This document shows positions 35,819-45,851 of a stretch of DNA of 64,000 nucleotides, one piece after another. The stretch lies in assembly GCA_038148895.1 (NCBI GenBank), contig JBBVGQ010000003.1; one strand, written 5' to 3'. This DNA is from Tamlana sp038148895. Lineage in GTDB: Bacteria > Bacteroidota > Bacteroidia > Flavobacteriales > Flavobacteriaceae. Each line of letters opens with the position of its first letter. The stretch's first letter is position 1. Position numbers and translations under genes: made by a program. The notes beneath the pieces were generated by a model. It searched no databases. It was not told the origin of the DNA and saw only the letters and a list, made by a program, of their open reading frames with translations.

Positions 35819-35973
35819 TCGTTTATTTTAATTTTTTGCAGCGTAAAATTAATAAACATATGGCATATATCTATGGTATTTATTGCAAATTCATACAATT
35901 TTAAAACTATAACGTTTTAGTTTTGTAATAAATAGCAATGTGATAAAAAAGTGGGGCAAAAATAGAACTTAAT

Positions 35974-38900
35974 CTATTCTGTGGCCGATTTCACAGATAT
36001 GTAGTTAGGTAACACTTCTGCATTTTCTGGCTCAGGTTGCTCTTCAAGAAGGTCGTTTTCCTTTTCTGGCTTTTTAAACAGTTTTCGAAGCAACTCCTTA
36101 AAGGTATCAAAATCTACATTATAGGAAAGTCCCACACCTTGTGTATAGCCTATGGCCTCTCCAAAGTTTCGAATACTATTTTCACGGTTAAATACTTTAG
36201 CAGTAAGGGTTCCTTCTTCATTTAAAAGAAAATCTATTTCCACATCGCCAGCAACAACAGTCTCTGTAGCACCACCAACGGGCACACCAACTTTACCGTT
36301 TATCAATACGCGGTCACTGATTTGTGTTTGTAAAGTAACGCCAACCCTATCATCGGTTTGATAATCAGGTCTGTTTTGTCCCGCTTCGTAGTTTAAGCCA
36401 ATATTGATTTTACTATCACCATTGGTAAAAATGCCGTTGATGATGCCATTAAGTCGTTCAGCAATGGTACCTGAGAAATTAAGCTCGTTAAGTCCTCTAG
36501 AAAATGAGCCTGTCGATATTAAATAAAGTGCTTGGTTTTGCCTATCGTTTGGTGACTCCAACCTATATTGAAGCTCGGATTTTACGGTTGAATTTACATT
36601 GGGGAATTCAAAACTAAACTCGGGATTGGGTTGCTCCAAATCACCAGTTAATTCAATATTGAGTTCAACAGGAATACTTCTGTTTATTGGATTATCCAAC
36701 AATGGCGATGGGTTGGCCTGAGTTTTGTAAATGGCCAACATATCTATTTGAGCTTTTAAAGGGTCGCCGTCCCAAGCAATGGTTCCTCCTGGTTGCACGA
36801 TGAACTCTTTTTGAATCAATCCACCATAAGCAAAATTGTAAACCCCTTCAAACACGGCGAAATCCCCCCACATATCAAATTTGCCATTGGTGTTTATTTC
36901 TACCAACAAACCACCACGACCTCGACCTTTTAATGAATGCCCTGTGTTCTTATCAATAATGATTTCCACTTCGGCGTCTTCGGTAACATCCAAATCAAAA
37001 TCCAGTTCCAATCCCTGCAATTCCTCAAAAACAATTTCAGCGCCATCTTTTCTGGCCTCTTTTTCTTCCTTGGTGATGAAATGGATGAATGAATTATCAC
37101 CAAAAGACTCAGCATCAGTTAATGGTATTTTAAAAACAGTGCCTCGTTTGGTTTCCCCAACAACACTAATCACCAATTGCTCTGTTGGGCCTACAAGGTT
37201 GGCTCTACCTCCTATAAAGCCAGTACCGTAATAAAGGGCGTCTTCGGTTTCCTTGGTATCCAAAACCAACAAGCGTGGCGTACTGATATCCAGCCCCAAA
37301 CTCCATTTTGAAAAGTTAATATGACTTAACGAACCATTTAATACTCCTTTTGAATTGTATTTGGAATCCGTTATAATAACATTGTTAAAATTAAACGTTT
37401 GATTCTTTAAGGTGACTGAGGCGTTATTGTTAAAACCATAATCAACATTTAAATAAGGAATGCCCATGCCCCCGTTGTGAATCCTTAAATCGCCATTAAT
37501 ATCTGGACGTTTTAAATCACCAACTACTTTAACCGCTCCAGTAACGTCTCCTCGAATATTAGATAGGACCCCATCCAAAAGGGGGTTTAACGGAAACAAA
37601 TTGAATTTATTAAAATCGAGCGATACATTGATGTTGGATTGCGTGCCCAAAACGTTGATATCGCCTTTTGCAACAAAGGATTTTTGTTCATCATCCTTAA
37701 TGGTAATATCAACAATATAATCGGTGAGCGATTCGTTTCCGGTGATGGTGGCATCAAATGACCCCAAGAGAAAATCATTCACCGTAAAATCGTCTATTAA
37801 AATGGTTGAATTGGGCAGGTAACTTCCATTTTTTTGCAGAATGTCCAGTTTTCCGTTAATGTTTCCGGCCAACGACAAACTATCAATATCTGGCGTTACT
37901 TTGGCTAAATCAACATTGGTGAAATTCAACTTGATGTCTTTCTGGGTAGAATCCTTAAGGAAACCTGAAAGTCTAATTTCTTCATTTTTATGATTGATTT
38001 TAAACTTATCGATATCCAGTTTTGTCAATTTTTTATCGAAAGCTATTTTATGGAATTTGTCCTGATCCTCATTGATGAACCATTTGTTATCCTTGATGGT
38101 GAAATCAGATTTTTTGAACCCGATTACTGATTCGTTTTGCTCATTTATGGTATGATAAAAACTTAAATTATAACTATCGCTGCTTCGTTTCCCGCCGTTG
38201 AACTCCGAACGCATAAACAACGTGTCGTTAACGGTTACATTAATAAGGTTGAACTTGGAAACTTGGTAATATTTGGCATCCAAACTATCAATCTCCACAT
38301 AGGTGTTGAAAAGCGGATTACTATTATCTACCTGTAATTCGATATTTTGCGCATAATAATCCAATAATTTAATCATGGGCGATTTGAAGGTGAGCTTGAA
38401 CCGTTCTTCTTCACTTTCTACCCTGCCACGTATAAATGTGTTTTTACCGAGTTCAATATCCGGAAAAACCACCTCAACAATTTTATTATATATTTTGAAA
38501 TTAAAATCGATACTTTGATCAATTTTGACTTTATGCGGAATATAATTGGTGTAAATATGCCCAATAGAATTTTCAAACAGCTTCTTTAAGTCCTTTAAAA
38601 AGAAACGGCCGCGTAAATTACCTTCAATGATATCGGGCGATTTAAACTCCACAAACCTAATATCATCCTCAAAGCGGGAGGACACATCAAATTCATCAAA
38701 AGTATAGGTGTCGAATTCATTTTTGTAAACCGTGTTCTTAAAGGATATTCTACCATAGGCATCATCCAAACTGCTACTATTCATGTTCATTCGCACCTTA
38801 CTGCTAAAACTCGAGATGCTGTCTCGCTTTACAAAGTTCATGGCATTAAGGTTAGCATAGTCCACGTCGGCCTCAAAATCGTACTTCTTAACAGCTTCAG

Positions 38901-40374
38901 AGAAATCCACCAAGCCGTTAAACTTCAACTTTAAGTTGTTGTCGTTCACAAGCAAAAATCCATCAAAAATCTTATTTCTCACGTTTCCAGCTACTTTTAT
39001 GTTCTGGTAGTTGTATTTATTATATTCCAGTTGAAATATATCGCCCTTTACCTGTGTATCAATCGTTTTGGTAACAAATCCTTTGCCGTTCACATCAAAA
39101 TCCAACGAGGCTGTACCCACATTTGGGTCGTTTAAAAAGGTTCCGAAATCGAAGTTTTCAAAAATAATCTTCCCTCTATAATCGGCATTATCTATATCAT
39201 TAACATTGGTGATTTTAAGGTTGGAATCCACAAAACCAAGTTCTGTATCGGTTTGAATATTTGCGATGACCGTAGAAGATGTAATTTGCGAATTACCTAC
39301 AATCGTAAAATTACCAAGCCTATCAAAAGAACTCGGAATAGCGTTTCCCAATACATTGGGGAGAAGGGACTTTAAATCTTTATACGTGGATGACAGATTG
39401 CTAAAATCACCGTCCATGTAAAAATTACCAGGCTCTTTGTTGAAGAGGTTTTTAAACTTAATATCACCGTAAACCAAAGTCCTTGTGCTGGTGGTCAATC
39501 TTAAATTGCTGGCTTGCAAATCGTTTAATGTACCTAATAGGTCAACATCAAATCTTGCCGATTGATTGGCGCCAAACTCATTGTAAAAGGTGTTTAGCTC
39601 GTCCAATGAAACATTAGATCCATTAAAACTGGCTGAAACCAAAACCTTGTCTTCAAAAAACTGCAAATCTTCCCTCGCATAAGAAAACTTCAAATCACCT
39701 TTTAAAATGGAAAGAGGGGTTTTAATTTGAAGGTTTTCAAAAGTCATATCCGTTAAGGTATAACTGAAGTTGGTCATCAAATTTTTAACCACTACGCCCC
39801 TACTATCTTCAAAAGCCAAAGTATTTATCCTGGCACTTACATCGCTTCCGTTTATTAAAAAATTGGTGGCATTAATGTTTAAATCGTTAAAGTGGAGCCT
39901 TTCAACAGTTTCCCTGTTTTCATCAGATAAAAGAAATGTGCTGTCGTATATGGAAACATCGCTCGACGACAATAAAAAGCCACTTTTCTCTTTTCTTGGA
40001 TTGTCGCTTTCAAACTTTCGTACAAAAATATCCAAGTTAGTTTCGGTTGTATCTTTGTAGGTTTTTATATTGAACAAAAGTTTTTCAATATCAATATCAC
40101 CAAAATTCAATTTCCCATTAATTAAATTTCTAACGTTAATAATGGACGTATTGAGCTCCTTGATGCTTATAAGCGTATCTTGTTTGTAATCTTCAATATA
40201 GATATTCTTCAACTCAACATCGCCATTAAATTGCATGCTTACGCGGTCAATATTAATGTTGGTGTTAAATTCTTCATTCAAACGTTTTGTGGCATAATTC
40301 CCTAAACCGGTTTGAACAAAGGGAATGGAAAGCACAAGCACCAAAATGATGAACAACATGAGCAGAATACCCAA
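35974..40374 (-). CDS. tamB: Translocation/assembly module TamB
   Basis: A 1466-residue envelope protein. An N-terminal hydrophobic anchor (LLMLFIILVLVLSIPFVQTGLG) is followed by a very long beta-taco body and a C-terminal DUF490 domain (about 1050-1400, with FAVFEGVYNFAYGGLIQKEF and the VNSTVKSELQYRLESPNDRQ region). TamB-like AsmA-superfamily proteins bridge inner and outer membrane, moving phospholipid or helping insert barrels. The reading frame extends upstream through a basic stretch (KRIKKFFKILYKIL) to a stop codon without any ATG; TTG at 40374 or a rarer codon must start it. Divergent from tsaD. Confidence 0.9.
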   Translation of the reverse strand: MGILLMLFIILVLVLSIPFVQTGLGNYATKRLNEEFNTNINIDRVSMQFNGDVELKNIYIEDYKQDTLISIKELNTSIINVRNLINGKLNFGDIDIEKLLFNIKTYKDTTETNLDIFVRKFESDNPRKEKSGFLLSSSDVSIYDSTFLLSDENRETVERLHFNDLNINATNFLINGSDVSARINTLAFEDSRGVVVKNLMTNFSYTLTDMTFENLQIKTPLSILKGDLKFSYAREDLQFFEDKVLVSASFNGSNVSLDELNTFYNEFGANQSARFDVDLLGTLNDLQASNLRLTTSTRTLVYGDIKFKNLFNKEPGNFYMDGDFSNLSSTYKDLKSLLPNVLGNAIPSSFDRLGNFTIVGNSQITSSTVIANIQTDTELGFVDSNLKITNVNDIDNADYRGKIIFENFDFGTFLNDPNVGTASLDFDVNGKGFVTKTIDTQVKGDIFQLEYNKYNYQNIKVAGNVRNKIFDGFLLVNDNNLKLKFNGLVDFSEAVKKYDFEADVDYANLNAMNFVKRDSISSFSSKVRMNMNSSSLDDAYGRISFKNTVYKNEFDTYTFDEFDVSSRFEDDIRFVEFKSPDIIEGNLRGRFFLKDLKKLFENSIGHIYTNYIPHKVKIDQSIDFNFKIYNKIVEVVFPDIELGKNTFIRGRVESEEERFKLTFKSPMIKLLDYYAQNIELQVDNSNPLFNTYVEIDSLDAKYYQVSKFNLINVTVNDTLFMRSEFNGGKRSSDSYNLSFYHTINEQNESVIGFKKSDFTIKDNKWFINEDQDKFHKIAFDKKLTKLDIDKFKINHKNEEIRLSGFLKDSTQKDIKLNFTNVDLAKVTPDIDSLSLAGNINGKLDILQKNGSYLPNSTILIDDFTVNDFLLGSFDATITGNESLTDYIVDITIKDDEQKSFVAKGDINVLGTQSNINVSLDFNKFNLFPLNPLLDGVLSNIRGDVTGAVKVVGDLKRPDINGDLRIHNGGMGIPYLNVDYGFNNNASVTLKNQTFNFNNVIITDSKYNSKGVLNGSLSHINFSKWSLGLDISTPRLLVLDTKETEDALYYGTGFIGGRANLVGPTEQLVISVVGETKRGTVFKIPLTDAESFGDNSFIHFITKEEKEARKDGAEIVFEELQGLELDFDLDVTEDAEVEIIIDKNTGHSLKGRGRGGLLVEINTNGKFDMWGDFAVFEGVYNFAYGGLIQKEFIVQPGGTIAWDGDPLKAQIDMLAIYKTQANPSPLLDNPINRSIPVELNIELTGDLEQPNPEFSFEFPNVNSTVKSELQYRLESPNDRQNQALYLISTGSFSRGLNELNFSGTIAERLNGIINGIFTNGDSKINIGLNYEAGQNRPDYQTDDRVGVTLQTQISDRVLINGKVGVPVGGATETVVAGDVEIDFLLNEEGTLTAKVFNRENSIRNFGEAIGYTQGVGLSYNVDFDTFKELLRKLFKKPEKENDLLEEQPEPENAEVLPNYISVKSATE

Positions 40375-40420
40375 TATTTTGTACAGTATTTTGAAGAATT
40401 TTTTGATACGCTTAAAGTTA

Positions 40421-40448
40421 TAACTTTGTTAGGAATAAACTACTTTTG
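40421..40448 (+). promoter_or_regulatory. Two candidate -7 boxes upstream of tsaD
   Basis: TAACTTTG (40421-40428) and TACTTTTG (40441-40448) both match TAnnTTTG exactly. The first has TTG 15 bases upstream (40403-40405), shorter than usual. Either could drive tsaD at 40525 and the genes that follow it. Confidence 0.4.
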
Positions 40449-40524
40449 TAATTACGAGTAAAACCAGTGTTTGAGATGTTTATTCGTTTTCAAAATTAAC
40501 AATTATTGTGCCTAATATTTATTA

Positions 40525-41547
40525 ATGTCCTCACAAAATATTTTCATCTTAGGAATTGAGTCTTCATGCGACGATACGGCGGCTTCTGTAATGCATAACG
40601 GACGCATTTTAAGTAATGTTGTTGCCAATCAAAAAATACACGAAGAATATGGCGGTGTTGTGCCAGAATTGGCTTCTAGGGCGCACCAGCAAAACATTGT
40701 TCCAGTGGTACACCAAGCGTTAAAAAAAGCCAATGTCTCCAAAGAACAGTTGAACGCCATTGCCTTTACCAAAGGCCCTGGTTTAATGGGTAGCTTGTTA
40801 GTAGGTACTTCGTTTGCCAAATCTTTGGCCTTTGGACTCAATATTCCACTTATTGATGTGAACCACATGCAAGGCCATATTCTGGCACATTTTATTGATG
40901 AAGAAGGCTATGAAAAACCACCTTTACCTTTTTTGGCCATGACCATTTCTGGCGGACATACACAAATTGTGCGGGTGGACAATTATTTTGAAATGACCGT
41001 TATTGGTGAAACCATCGATGACGCTGTTGGTGAAGCCTTTGATAAAAGTGGGAAGATTTTAGGCTTGGGCTATCCTGCGGGGCCTGAAATTGATAAACGT
41101 GCTAAATTGGGAAATCCTAAAGCCTTTAAATTTACCAAACCAAAGGTAGATGGGTTGAATTTTAGTTTTTCCGGACTAAAAACGGCCATTTTGTATTTTG
41201 TGCAAAAGGAAACCAAACTAAACCCCAATTTTATTGAAGAAAACCTAAACGATATTTGCGCTTCCATACAACACACCATTATTGGTATTTTGATTGATAA
41301 ATTGAAAAAGGCATCAAAAGAAACGGGTATCAAGCATATTGCTATTGGCGGCGGGGTTTCGGCTAATTCGGGAATACGGCAGGCCTTAAAAGACGGCGAA
41401 AAAAAATACGGATGGACTACCTATGTGCCAAAATTTGAATTCACAACTGATAATGCAGCTATGATTGCCATAGTTGGTCATTTAAAATATTTGGAAGGTG
41501 ATTTTGCTCAACAGGATGTTGTGGCTTCGGCGAGGTTGAAAATATAA
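40525..41547 (+). CDS. tsaD: tRNA N6-adenosine threonylcarbamoyltransferase
   Basis: A 340-residue ASKHA-fold enzyme. It opens with the phosphate-binding LGIESSCDDTAASV, has the metal-binding HMQGHILAHF, and carries GLGYPAGPEIDK and the late GGGVSANSGIRQ. It transfers the threonylcarbamoyl group onto A37 of ANN-decoding tRNAs. It begins a plus-strand series (rsmE, DUF4159, trmH-like, AI-2E-like, THUMP-like) that is largely about RNA modification. The 87-base gap before rsmE allows an independent promoter there. Confidence 0.96.
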   Translation: MSSQNIFILGIESSCDDTAASVMHNGRILSNVVANQKIHEEYGGVVPELASRAHQQNIVPVVHQALKKANVSKEQLNAIAFTKGPGLMGSLLVGTSFAKSLAFGLNIPLIDVNHMQGHILAHFIDEEGYEKPPLPFLAMTISGGHTQIVRVDNYFEMTVIGETIDDAVGEAFDKSGKILGLGYPAGPEIDKRAKLGNPKAFKFTKPKVDGLNFSFSGLKTAILYFVQKETKLNPNFIEENLNDICASIQHTIIGILIDKLKKASKETGIKHIAIGGGVSANSGIRQALKDGEKKYGWTTYVPKFEFTTDNAAMIAIVGHLKYLEGDFAQQDVVASARLKI

Positions 41548-41634
41548 ATGAGCCTTTTACACAAATAATTTTTGAAATTCTAGAAAATCATAACCGAATT
41601 CGCTACAAAAATTAAATTGTTTTATATTCGTTTG

Positions 41635-42339
41635 ATGCAACTCTTCTATAATCCCGAAATAACCGAACACACCACTGAATTTACCTTTGATAAAGAAGAA
41701 AGCAGGCATATTGCAAAAGTATTGCGCAAATCTGTTGGTGACCAAGTACACATCACCAACGGAAAAGGATGGCTGTTTACCGCTGAAATTTCTAATTCAA
41801 ACATTAATAAGTGTACGGCTTTGGTAGTTTCAAAAACACTTCAACCAAAGAAATATTACAACCTGCACTTGGCCGTGGCACCTACAAAAATGAACGACCG
41901 CTACGAATGGTTTTTAGAAAAAGCCACCGAAATCGGTATCGATACCATAACACCCATTATATGCGACCATAGTGAGCGTAAGGTTGTGAAGCTGGAGCGC
42001 TTTCTACGTATTCTGCAGTCGGCCATGAAACAGAGTTTAAATTGCTACTTGCCCGAATTGCATGAGGCTATTTCGTTTTCTGAATTTATCGATCAGGATT
42101 TTGAAGGGGATTTATTCATCGCCCATTGCGAAGAGACCGACAGAAAGTCATTAAAGCAACAACTTAAACCAAAAACGGACATTACCATTTTAATTGGCCC
42201 TGAAGGTGACTTTTCATCTAAAGAGATTGAAAAAGCCCTTGAAAATAATTTCATTCCCGTAACTTTGGGAGACACAAGATTACGCACCGAAACAGCAGCT
42301 ATTGTAGCGTGCCATTCTGTTTCATTTACCAATGAATAA
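41635..42339 (+). CDS. rsmE: 16S rRNA (uracil(1498)-N(3))-methyltransferase
   Basis: A 234-residue SPOUT methyltransferase. An N-terminal PUA-like segment (MQLFYNPEITEHTTEF, FDKEESRHIAKVLRKSVGD) precedes the trefoil-knot domain with ILIGPEGDFSSKEIEKA and TLGDTRLRTETAAIVA, the SAM-binding knot. I use ATG 41635; six codons upstream add nothing family-like. It methylates U1498 of 16S rRNA. Overlaps the DUF4159 gene by eight bases. Confidence 0.93.
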   Translation: MQLFYNPEITEHTTEFTFDKEESRHIAKVLRKSVGDQVHITNGKGWLFTAEISNSNINKCTALVVSKTLQPKKYYNLHLAVAPTKMNDRYEWFLEKATEIGIDTITPIICDHSERKVVKLERFLRILQSAMKQSLNCYLPELHEAISFSEFIDQDFEGDLFIAHCEETDRKSLKQQLKPKTDITILIGPEGDFSSKEIEKALENNFIPVTLGDTRLRTETAAIVACHSVSFTNE

Positions 42340-42985
42340 CATGAAAAAAGTTGTATTACTTTTGATTTTTCACTTCTCGCTTTTAAGCTTAAACGCTCAA
42401 GAACTAGCTGTTTTAAAATACAAAGGCGGAGGTGATTGGTACAGCAATCCCACAGCTTTATCTAACCTTATAGCGTTTTGTAACAGTAACATCAACACAA
42501 AAATCAACCAAAAGCCCGAAACTGTTGAAGCTGGAAGCACCGATATTTTTCAATATCCGTTTTTGCATATGACAGGGCACGGCAATGTGTTTTTTAGTGA
42601 GGCTGATGCCGAAAATCTTCGCAACTATTTGCTCTCTGGAGGTTTTTTACATATTGACGATAATTACGGCATGGAACCCTACATTACCAAAGAACTGAAA
42701 AAGGTCTTTCCGGATAAAGATTTAATTGAGCTCCCAGCCAACCATCCTATTTTCAACATGGCATATCCCTTTCCAAATGGACTGCCAAAAATCCATGAAC
42801 ACGATGGAAAACGTCCGCAAGCATTTGGTATTTTTGATGAAAGTAGACTAGTTTTATTGTTTACTTATGAAAGTGATTTAGGCGATGGCTGGGAAGACCC
42901 TGAAGTACACAACGACCCTGCCGATGTTCGGGAAAAAGCCCTGAAAATGGGTGCGAATATTGTTAAGTTTGCTTTTGAAAACTAA
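42332..42985 (+). CDS. DUF4159 domain-containing exported protein
   Basis: A 217-residue protein with a signal peptide (KKVVLLLIFHFSLLSLNAQ). The mature part carries the DUF4159 pattern: KYKGGGDWYSNPTALSNL, PFLHMTGHGNVFFSEADAENLRNYLLSGGFLHIDDNYG and a late YESDLGDGWEDPEVHNDP. The layout resembles glutamine amidotransferase-like folds, but no catalytic function is established. Probably periplasmic. The ATG at 42341 (MKKVV) is an alternative start that avoids part of the overlap with rsmE. Operon partner of rsmE and the next methyltransferase. Confidence 0.85.
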   Translation: MNNMKKVVLLLIFHFSLLSLNAQELAVLKYKGGGDWYSNPTALSNLIAFCNSNINTKINQKPETVEAGSTDIFQYPFLHMTGHGNVFFSEADAENLRNYLLSGGFLHIDDNYGMEPYITKELKKVFPDKDLIELPANHPIFNMAYPFPNGLPKIHEHDGKRPQAFGIFDESRLVLLFTYESDLGDGWEDPEVHNDPADVREKALKMGANIVKFAFEN

Positions 42986-43051
42986 ATTGATGTCAGAATT
43001 ACGAATGACGATTTTAGATTCTTAAATCGTGACTCCAAAGTCGTAAATAAC

Positions 43052-43552
43052 ATGCAACTCACACACTACAATACCAACTTTAAAAAACGCACATTCCCTA
43101 TTACTCTAGTTTGCGACAACGTTACCAATGCGCCGAACATTGGCAGTTTGTTCCGTATTTGTGATGCTTTTGGTGTTAAAAACCTCATCCTTTGTGGCGA
43201 GCCTATTCCTATGGGCAGGAAAATGACAAAAACCTCAAGGGCTACCGAAAAAGTGGTGGATTTTGAAATTAAACCGTCAGCTTCAGAAGTTGTTGAAACT
43301 TTAAAAACAAAATGTCATCAAATTATTGCATTGGAAATTACTTCAACAAGCCAACCCCTTCACAACTTTCAATTTTCAAAAGGAAAACCTATTGCTCTAG
43401 TTGTTGGTGATGAAAATTTTGGGGTTTCAGAAGATATCTTGAAAAAATCGGATGCTATCATCCATATTGATATGTTTGGCCAAAACAGTAGCATGAACGT
43501 TGCTCAGGCCACCAACATTACTTTATATGAAATGACCCGACAGTTATTGTAA
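43052..43552 (+). CDS. TrmH/SpoU-family RNA 2'-O-methyltransferase
   Basis: A 166-residue SPOUT protein without an N-terminal substrate domain. Motif 1 is LVCDNVTNAPNIGSLFRICDAFGV, motif 2 ALVVGDENFGVSEDIL and motif 3 IDMFGQNSSMNVAQATNITLYE, with the catalytic arginine (R28 in LFRICD) and asparagine present. It resembles TrmL/TrmH-like enzymes that methylate ribose in tRNA or rRNA; the target cannot be told from the sequence. It is 66 bases after the DUF4159 gene. Confidence 0.9.
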   Translation: MQLTHYNTNFKKRTFPITLVCDNVTNAPNIGSLFRICDAFGVKNLILCGEPIPMGRKMTKTSRATEKVVDFEIKPSASEVVETLKTKCHQIIALEITSTSQPLHNFQFSKGKPIALVVGDENFGVSEDILKKSDAIIHIDMFGQNSSMNVAQATNITLYEMTRQLL

Positions 43553-43573
43553 ACCGTTTTATATATTTACTGA

Positions 43574-44662
43574 ATGAACTCCAACACCATCTCAAACGGC
43601 ATTTTAAAAGCAGTGGGCATTATCTTGGGCATTGCCCTTATCCTTTACTTTTTGTATAAAATTCAATCCGTTATTGGTTATATAGCAATTGCTGCCGTCA
43701 TTTCACTAATTGGACGACCAATAGTCTTGTTTTTGGAACGACGATTGAAATTTAAAAACACTATCGCTGTCGTTGTTACCATGGTACTTTTACTCGGTGT
43801 TTTTGTAAGCTTGGTTGGTTTGTTTATTCCCTTGGTCATCAAACAAGGGCATAATTTATCACTTTTGAATATTGAAGAATTGCAAGAGAATATTGAGAAT
43901 TTGTATTCCCAAATCATAACCTATTTTGATTTGCATCAAATTGATATTGAGCAATCTATAAAAGATTCCAATCTGCTTTCAAACATTGATTATTCCTTAA
44001 TACCGAACTTTTTAAACTCGGTTATAAGTGGCTTAGGCAGTTTTAGCGTTGGTCTGTTTTCAGTAATTTTTATATCATTTTTCTTTTTAAAGGACAGCAG
44101 GTTATTTGAAAGCGGTATTATGACCTTTATTCCAGATGATAAAGAATCGCGTTGGAAAACCTCATCAACAAAAATTAAAGACTTACTTTCTCGATACTTT
44201 GTTGGGCTTATTTTTCAAATCTTAATTCTTTTTATCATTTACACCATTGGTTTGCTCATTATCGATGTAGAAAATGCCATCGTAATTGCCTTTTTATGTG
44301 CTTTGTTGAACCTGATACCTTACGTTGGTCCTTTAATTGGCGCGTTTTTAATGCTTACTTTAACCATGACCAGCAACCTAGGGCAAAGTTTTAGTACTGT
44401 TATATTACCAAAAACCTTTTGGGTATTTTTGGTTTTTGCCATTGGCCAATTGGTGGACAACTTTGGTAGCCAACCCATTATTTTTTCGAAAAGTGTAAAG
44501 TCGCACCCTTTGGAAATATTTTTGGTCATCCTCATCACAGGCATCTTATTTGGCATTATTGGCCTTATTTTGGCTGTTCCTGCCTATACCGCCATTAAGG
44601 TGATTTTAAAAGAGTTTTTATCTGAAAACAAGATTGTAAAAAAATTGACCAAAGACTTGTAG
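43574..44662 (+). CDS. AI-2E family transporter
   Basis: A 362-residue polytopic inner-membrane protein with about eight helices and the family C-terminal block around NLIPYVGPLIGAFLM and FGSQPIIFSKSVKSHPLEIF. Despite the name, members export or exchange varied solutes and some act as Na+/H+ antiporters; few are proven AI-2 exporters. It follows the methyltransferase by 21 bases and precedes the THUMP-like gene by six, so all three are probably co-transcribed. Confidence 0.9.
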   Translation: MNSNTISNGILKAVGIILGIALILYFLYKIQSVIGYIAIAAVISLIGRPIVLFLERRLKFKNTIAVVVTMVLLLGVFVSLVGLFIPLVIKQGHNLSLLNIEELQENIENLYSQIITYFDLHQIDIEQSIKDSNLLSNIDYSLIPNFLNSVISGLGSFSVGLFSVIFISFFFLKDSRLFESGIMTFIPDDKESRWKTSSTKIKDLLSRYFVGLIFQILILFIIYTIGLLIIDVENAIVIAFLCALLNLIPYVGPLIGAFLMLTLTMTSNLGQSFSTVILPKTFWVFLVFAIGQLVDNFGSQPIIFSKSVKSHPLEIFLVILITGILFGIIGLILAVPAYTAIKVILKEFLSENKIVKKLTKDL

Positions 44663-44668
44663 TTTTAC

Positions 44669-45847
44669 TTGAATTATTCCATTTTAAATACTGATATTCA
44701 AGATTTTATTGATGTTAATTTAAACTCAAATATCACATCGATTTTATTAAAAGGAACCGACTTTGTTTCTGCAGAAACCAAAGAAATTATTGAGCAAATT
44801 GAAGCGAAAAAACGCTGCGAAAAAAAACTTCCAACTTGGTTTAATGCAGAAAATATTTACTATCCCAATAAGCTGAATATTGAGCAAACTTCTTCGGAAG
44901 CAACTGCAAAGCATAAATCCGATTTGATTAACGGAGATACCCTAATTGATTTAACGGGTGGTTTTGGGGTAGACTGTTTCTACTTTTCAAAAAACTTTAA
45001 AATAGTTGAGCATTGTGAAATAAATGAATCTCTTTCAAAAATCGTTCATCACAATTATAAGCAACTTCGCATTGAAAATATTACAACCATTAATGCCGAT
45101 GGCATTGAATATTTAAAAAAGTCGACCAAAAAATACGATTGGATTTATATCGACCCTTCAAGACGACACGACAGTAAGGGCAAGGTTTTCTTTTTAAACG
45201 ACTGTTTACCAAACGTTCCAGAGCATATCGATTTGTTATTTCAGCGTTCAAAAAATATATTGATTAAAACATCGCCTTTGTTGGATATTTCGGTTGGCAT
45301 TGGCGAACTAAAACATGTAAAAACCGTTTATGTTGTTGCGGTAAACAGTGAAGTAAAAGAATTGCTCTGGATTTCGGAAAAAGAATATAACGGTTCTATT
45401 TCAATCGAAACGGTCAATCTTAAAAAAACACAAAATGAGCATTTTAGTTTTTTACTTGAAAATGAAAAGCAATTGGAATCGGAATATCGTGCTCCACTCA
45501 CCTATCTTTACGAACCTAATAGTGCCATTTTAAAAGCTGGAGGGTTTCATTCGGTATCAAATCAGCTATCTGTATTCAAACTCAGTAAACATGCACATTT
45601 ATATACTTCTGATAAACTTTTGGACTTTCCTGGGCGCTCATTTAAAATTGAAAAAACAGTCCCATATAACAAAAAGGAAATTAAAGCATTGGGTATTACC
45701 AAGGCCAATATTACTACCCGGGATTTCCCGGAAACGGTTCAAAATATTCGCAAAAAGCTTAAAATAAAAGATGGTGGTGATATCTATTTGTTTTTTACCA
45801 CCACCATCGATAATGACAAGTGTATTATTGTTGCCAAAAAACTATAA
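44669..45847 (+). CDS. Class I SAM-dependent methyltransferase with C-terminal THUMP-like domain
   Basis: A 392-residue protein. A SAM-binding core has TLIDLTGGFGVDCFYFSKNF (around residue 90), the acidic HCEINESLS and the catalytic-type YIDPSRRHDSKGKVF (around 165). The C-terminal region (RSFKIEKTVPYNKKEIKALG) is THUMP-like, as in a Bacteroidota family of putative RNA or tRNA methyltransferases. The start is TTG at 44669: there is an in-frame stop nine bases upstream and no other Met for more than 80 codons. It is the last gene of the plus-strand run and converges with the pirin gene five bases away. Confidence 0.85.
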   Translation: MNYSILNTDIQDFIDVNLNSNITSILLKGTDFVSAETKEIIEQIEAKKRCEKKLPTWFNAENIYYPNKLNIEQTSSEATAKHKSDLINGDTLIDLTGGFGVDCFYFSKNFKIVEHCEINESLSKIVHHNYKQLRIENITTINADGIEYLKKSTKKYDWIYIDPSRRHDSKGKVFFLNDCLPNVPEHIDLLFQRSKNILIKTSPLLDISVGIGELKHVKTVYVVAVNSEVKELLWISEKEYNGSISIETVNLKKTQNEHFSFLLENEKQLESEYRAPLTYLYEPNSAILKAGGFHSVSNQLSVFKLSKHAHLYTSDKLLDFPGRSFKIEKTVPYNKKEIKALGITKANITTRDFPETVQNIRKKLKIKDGGDIYLFFTTTIDNDKCIIVAKKL

Positions 45848-45851
45848 AGTT

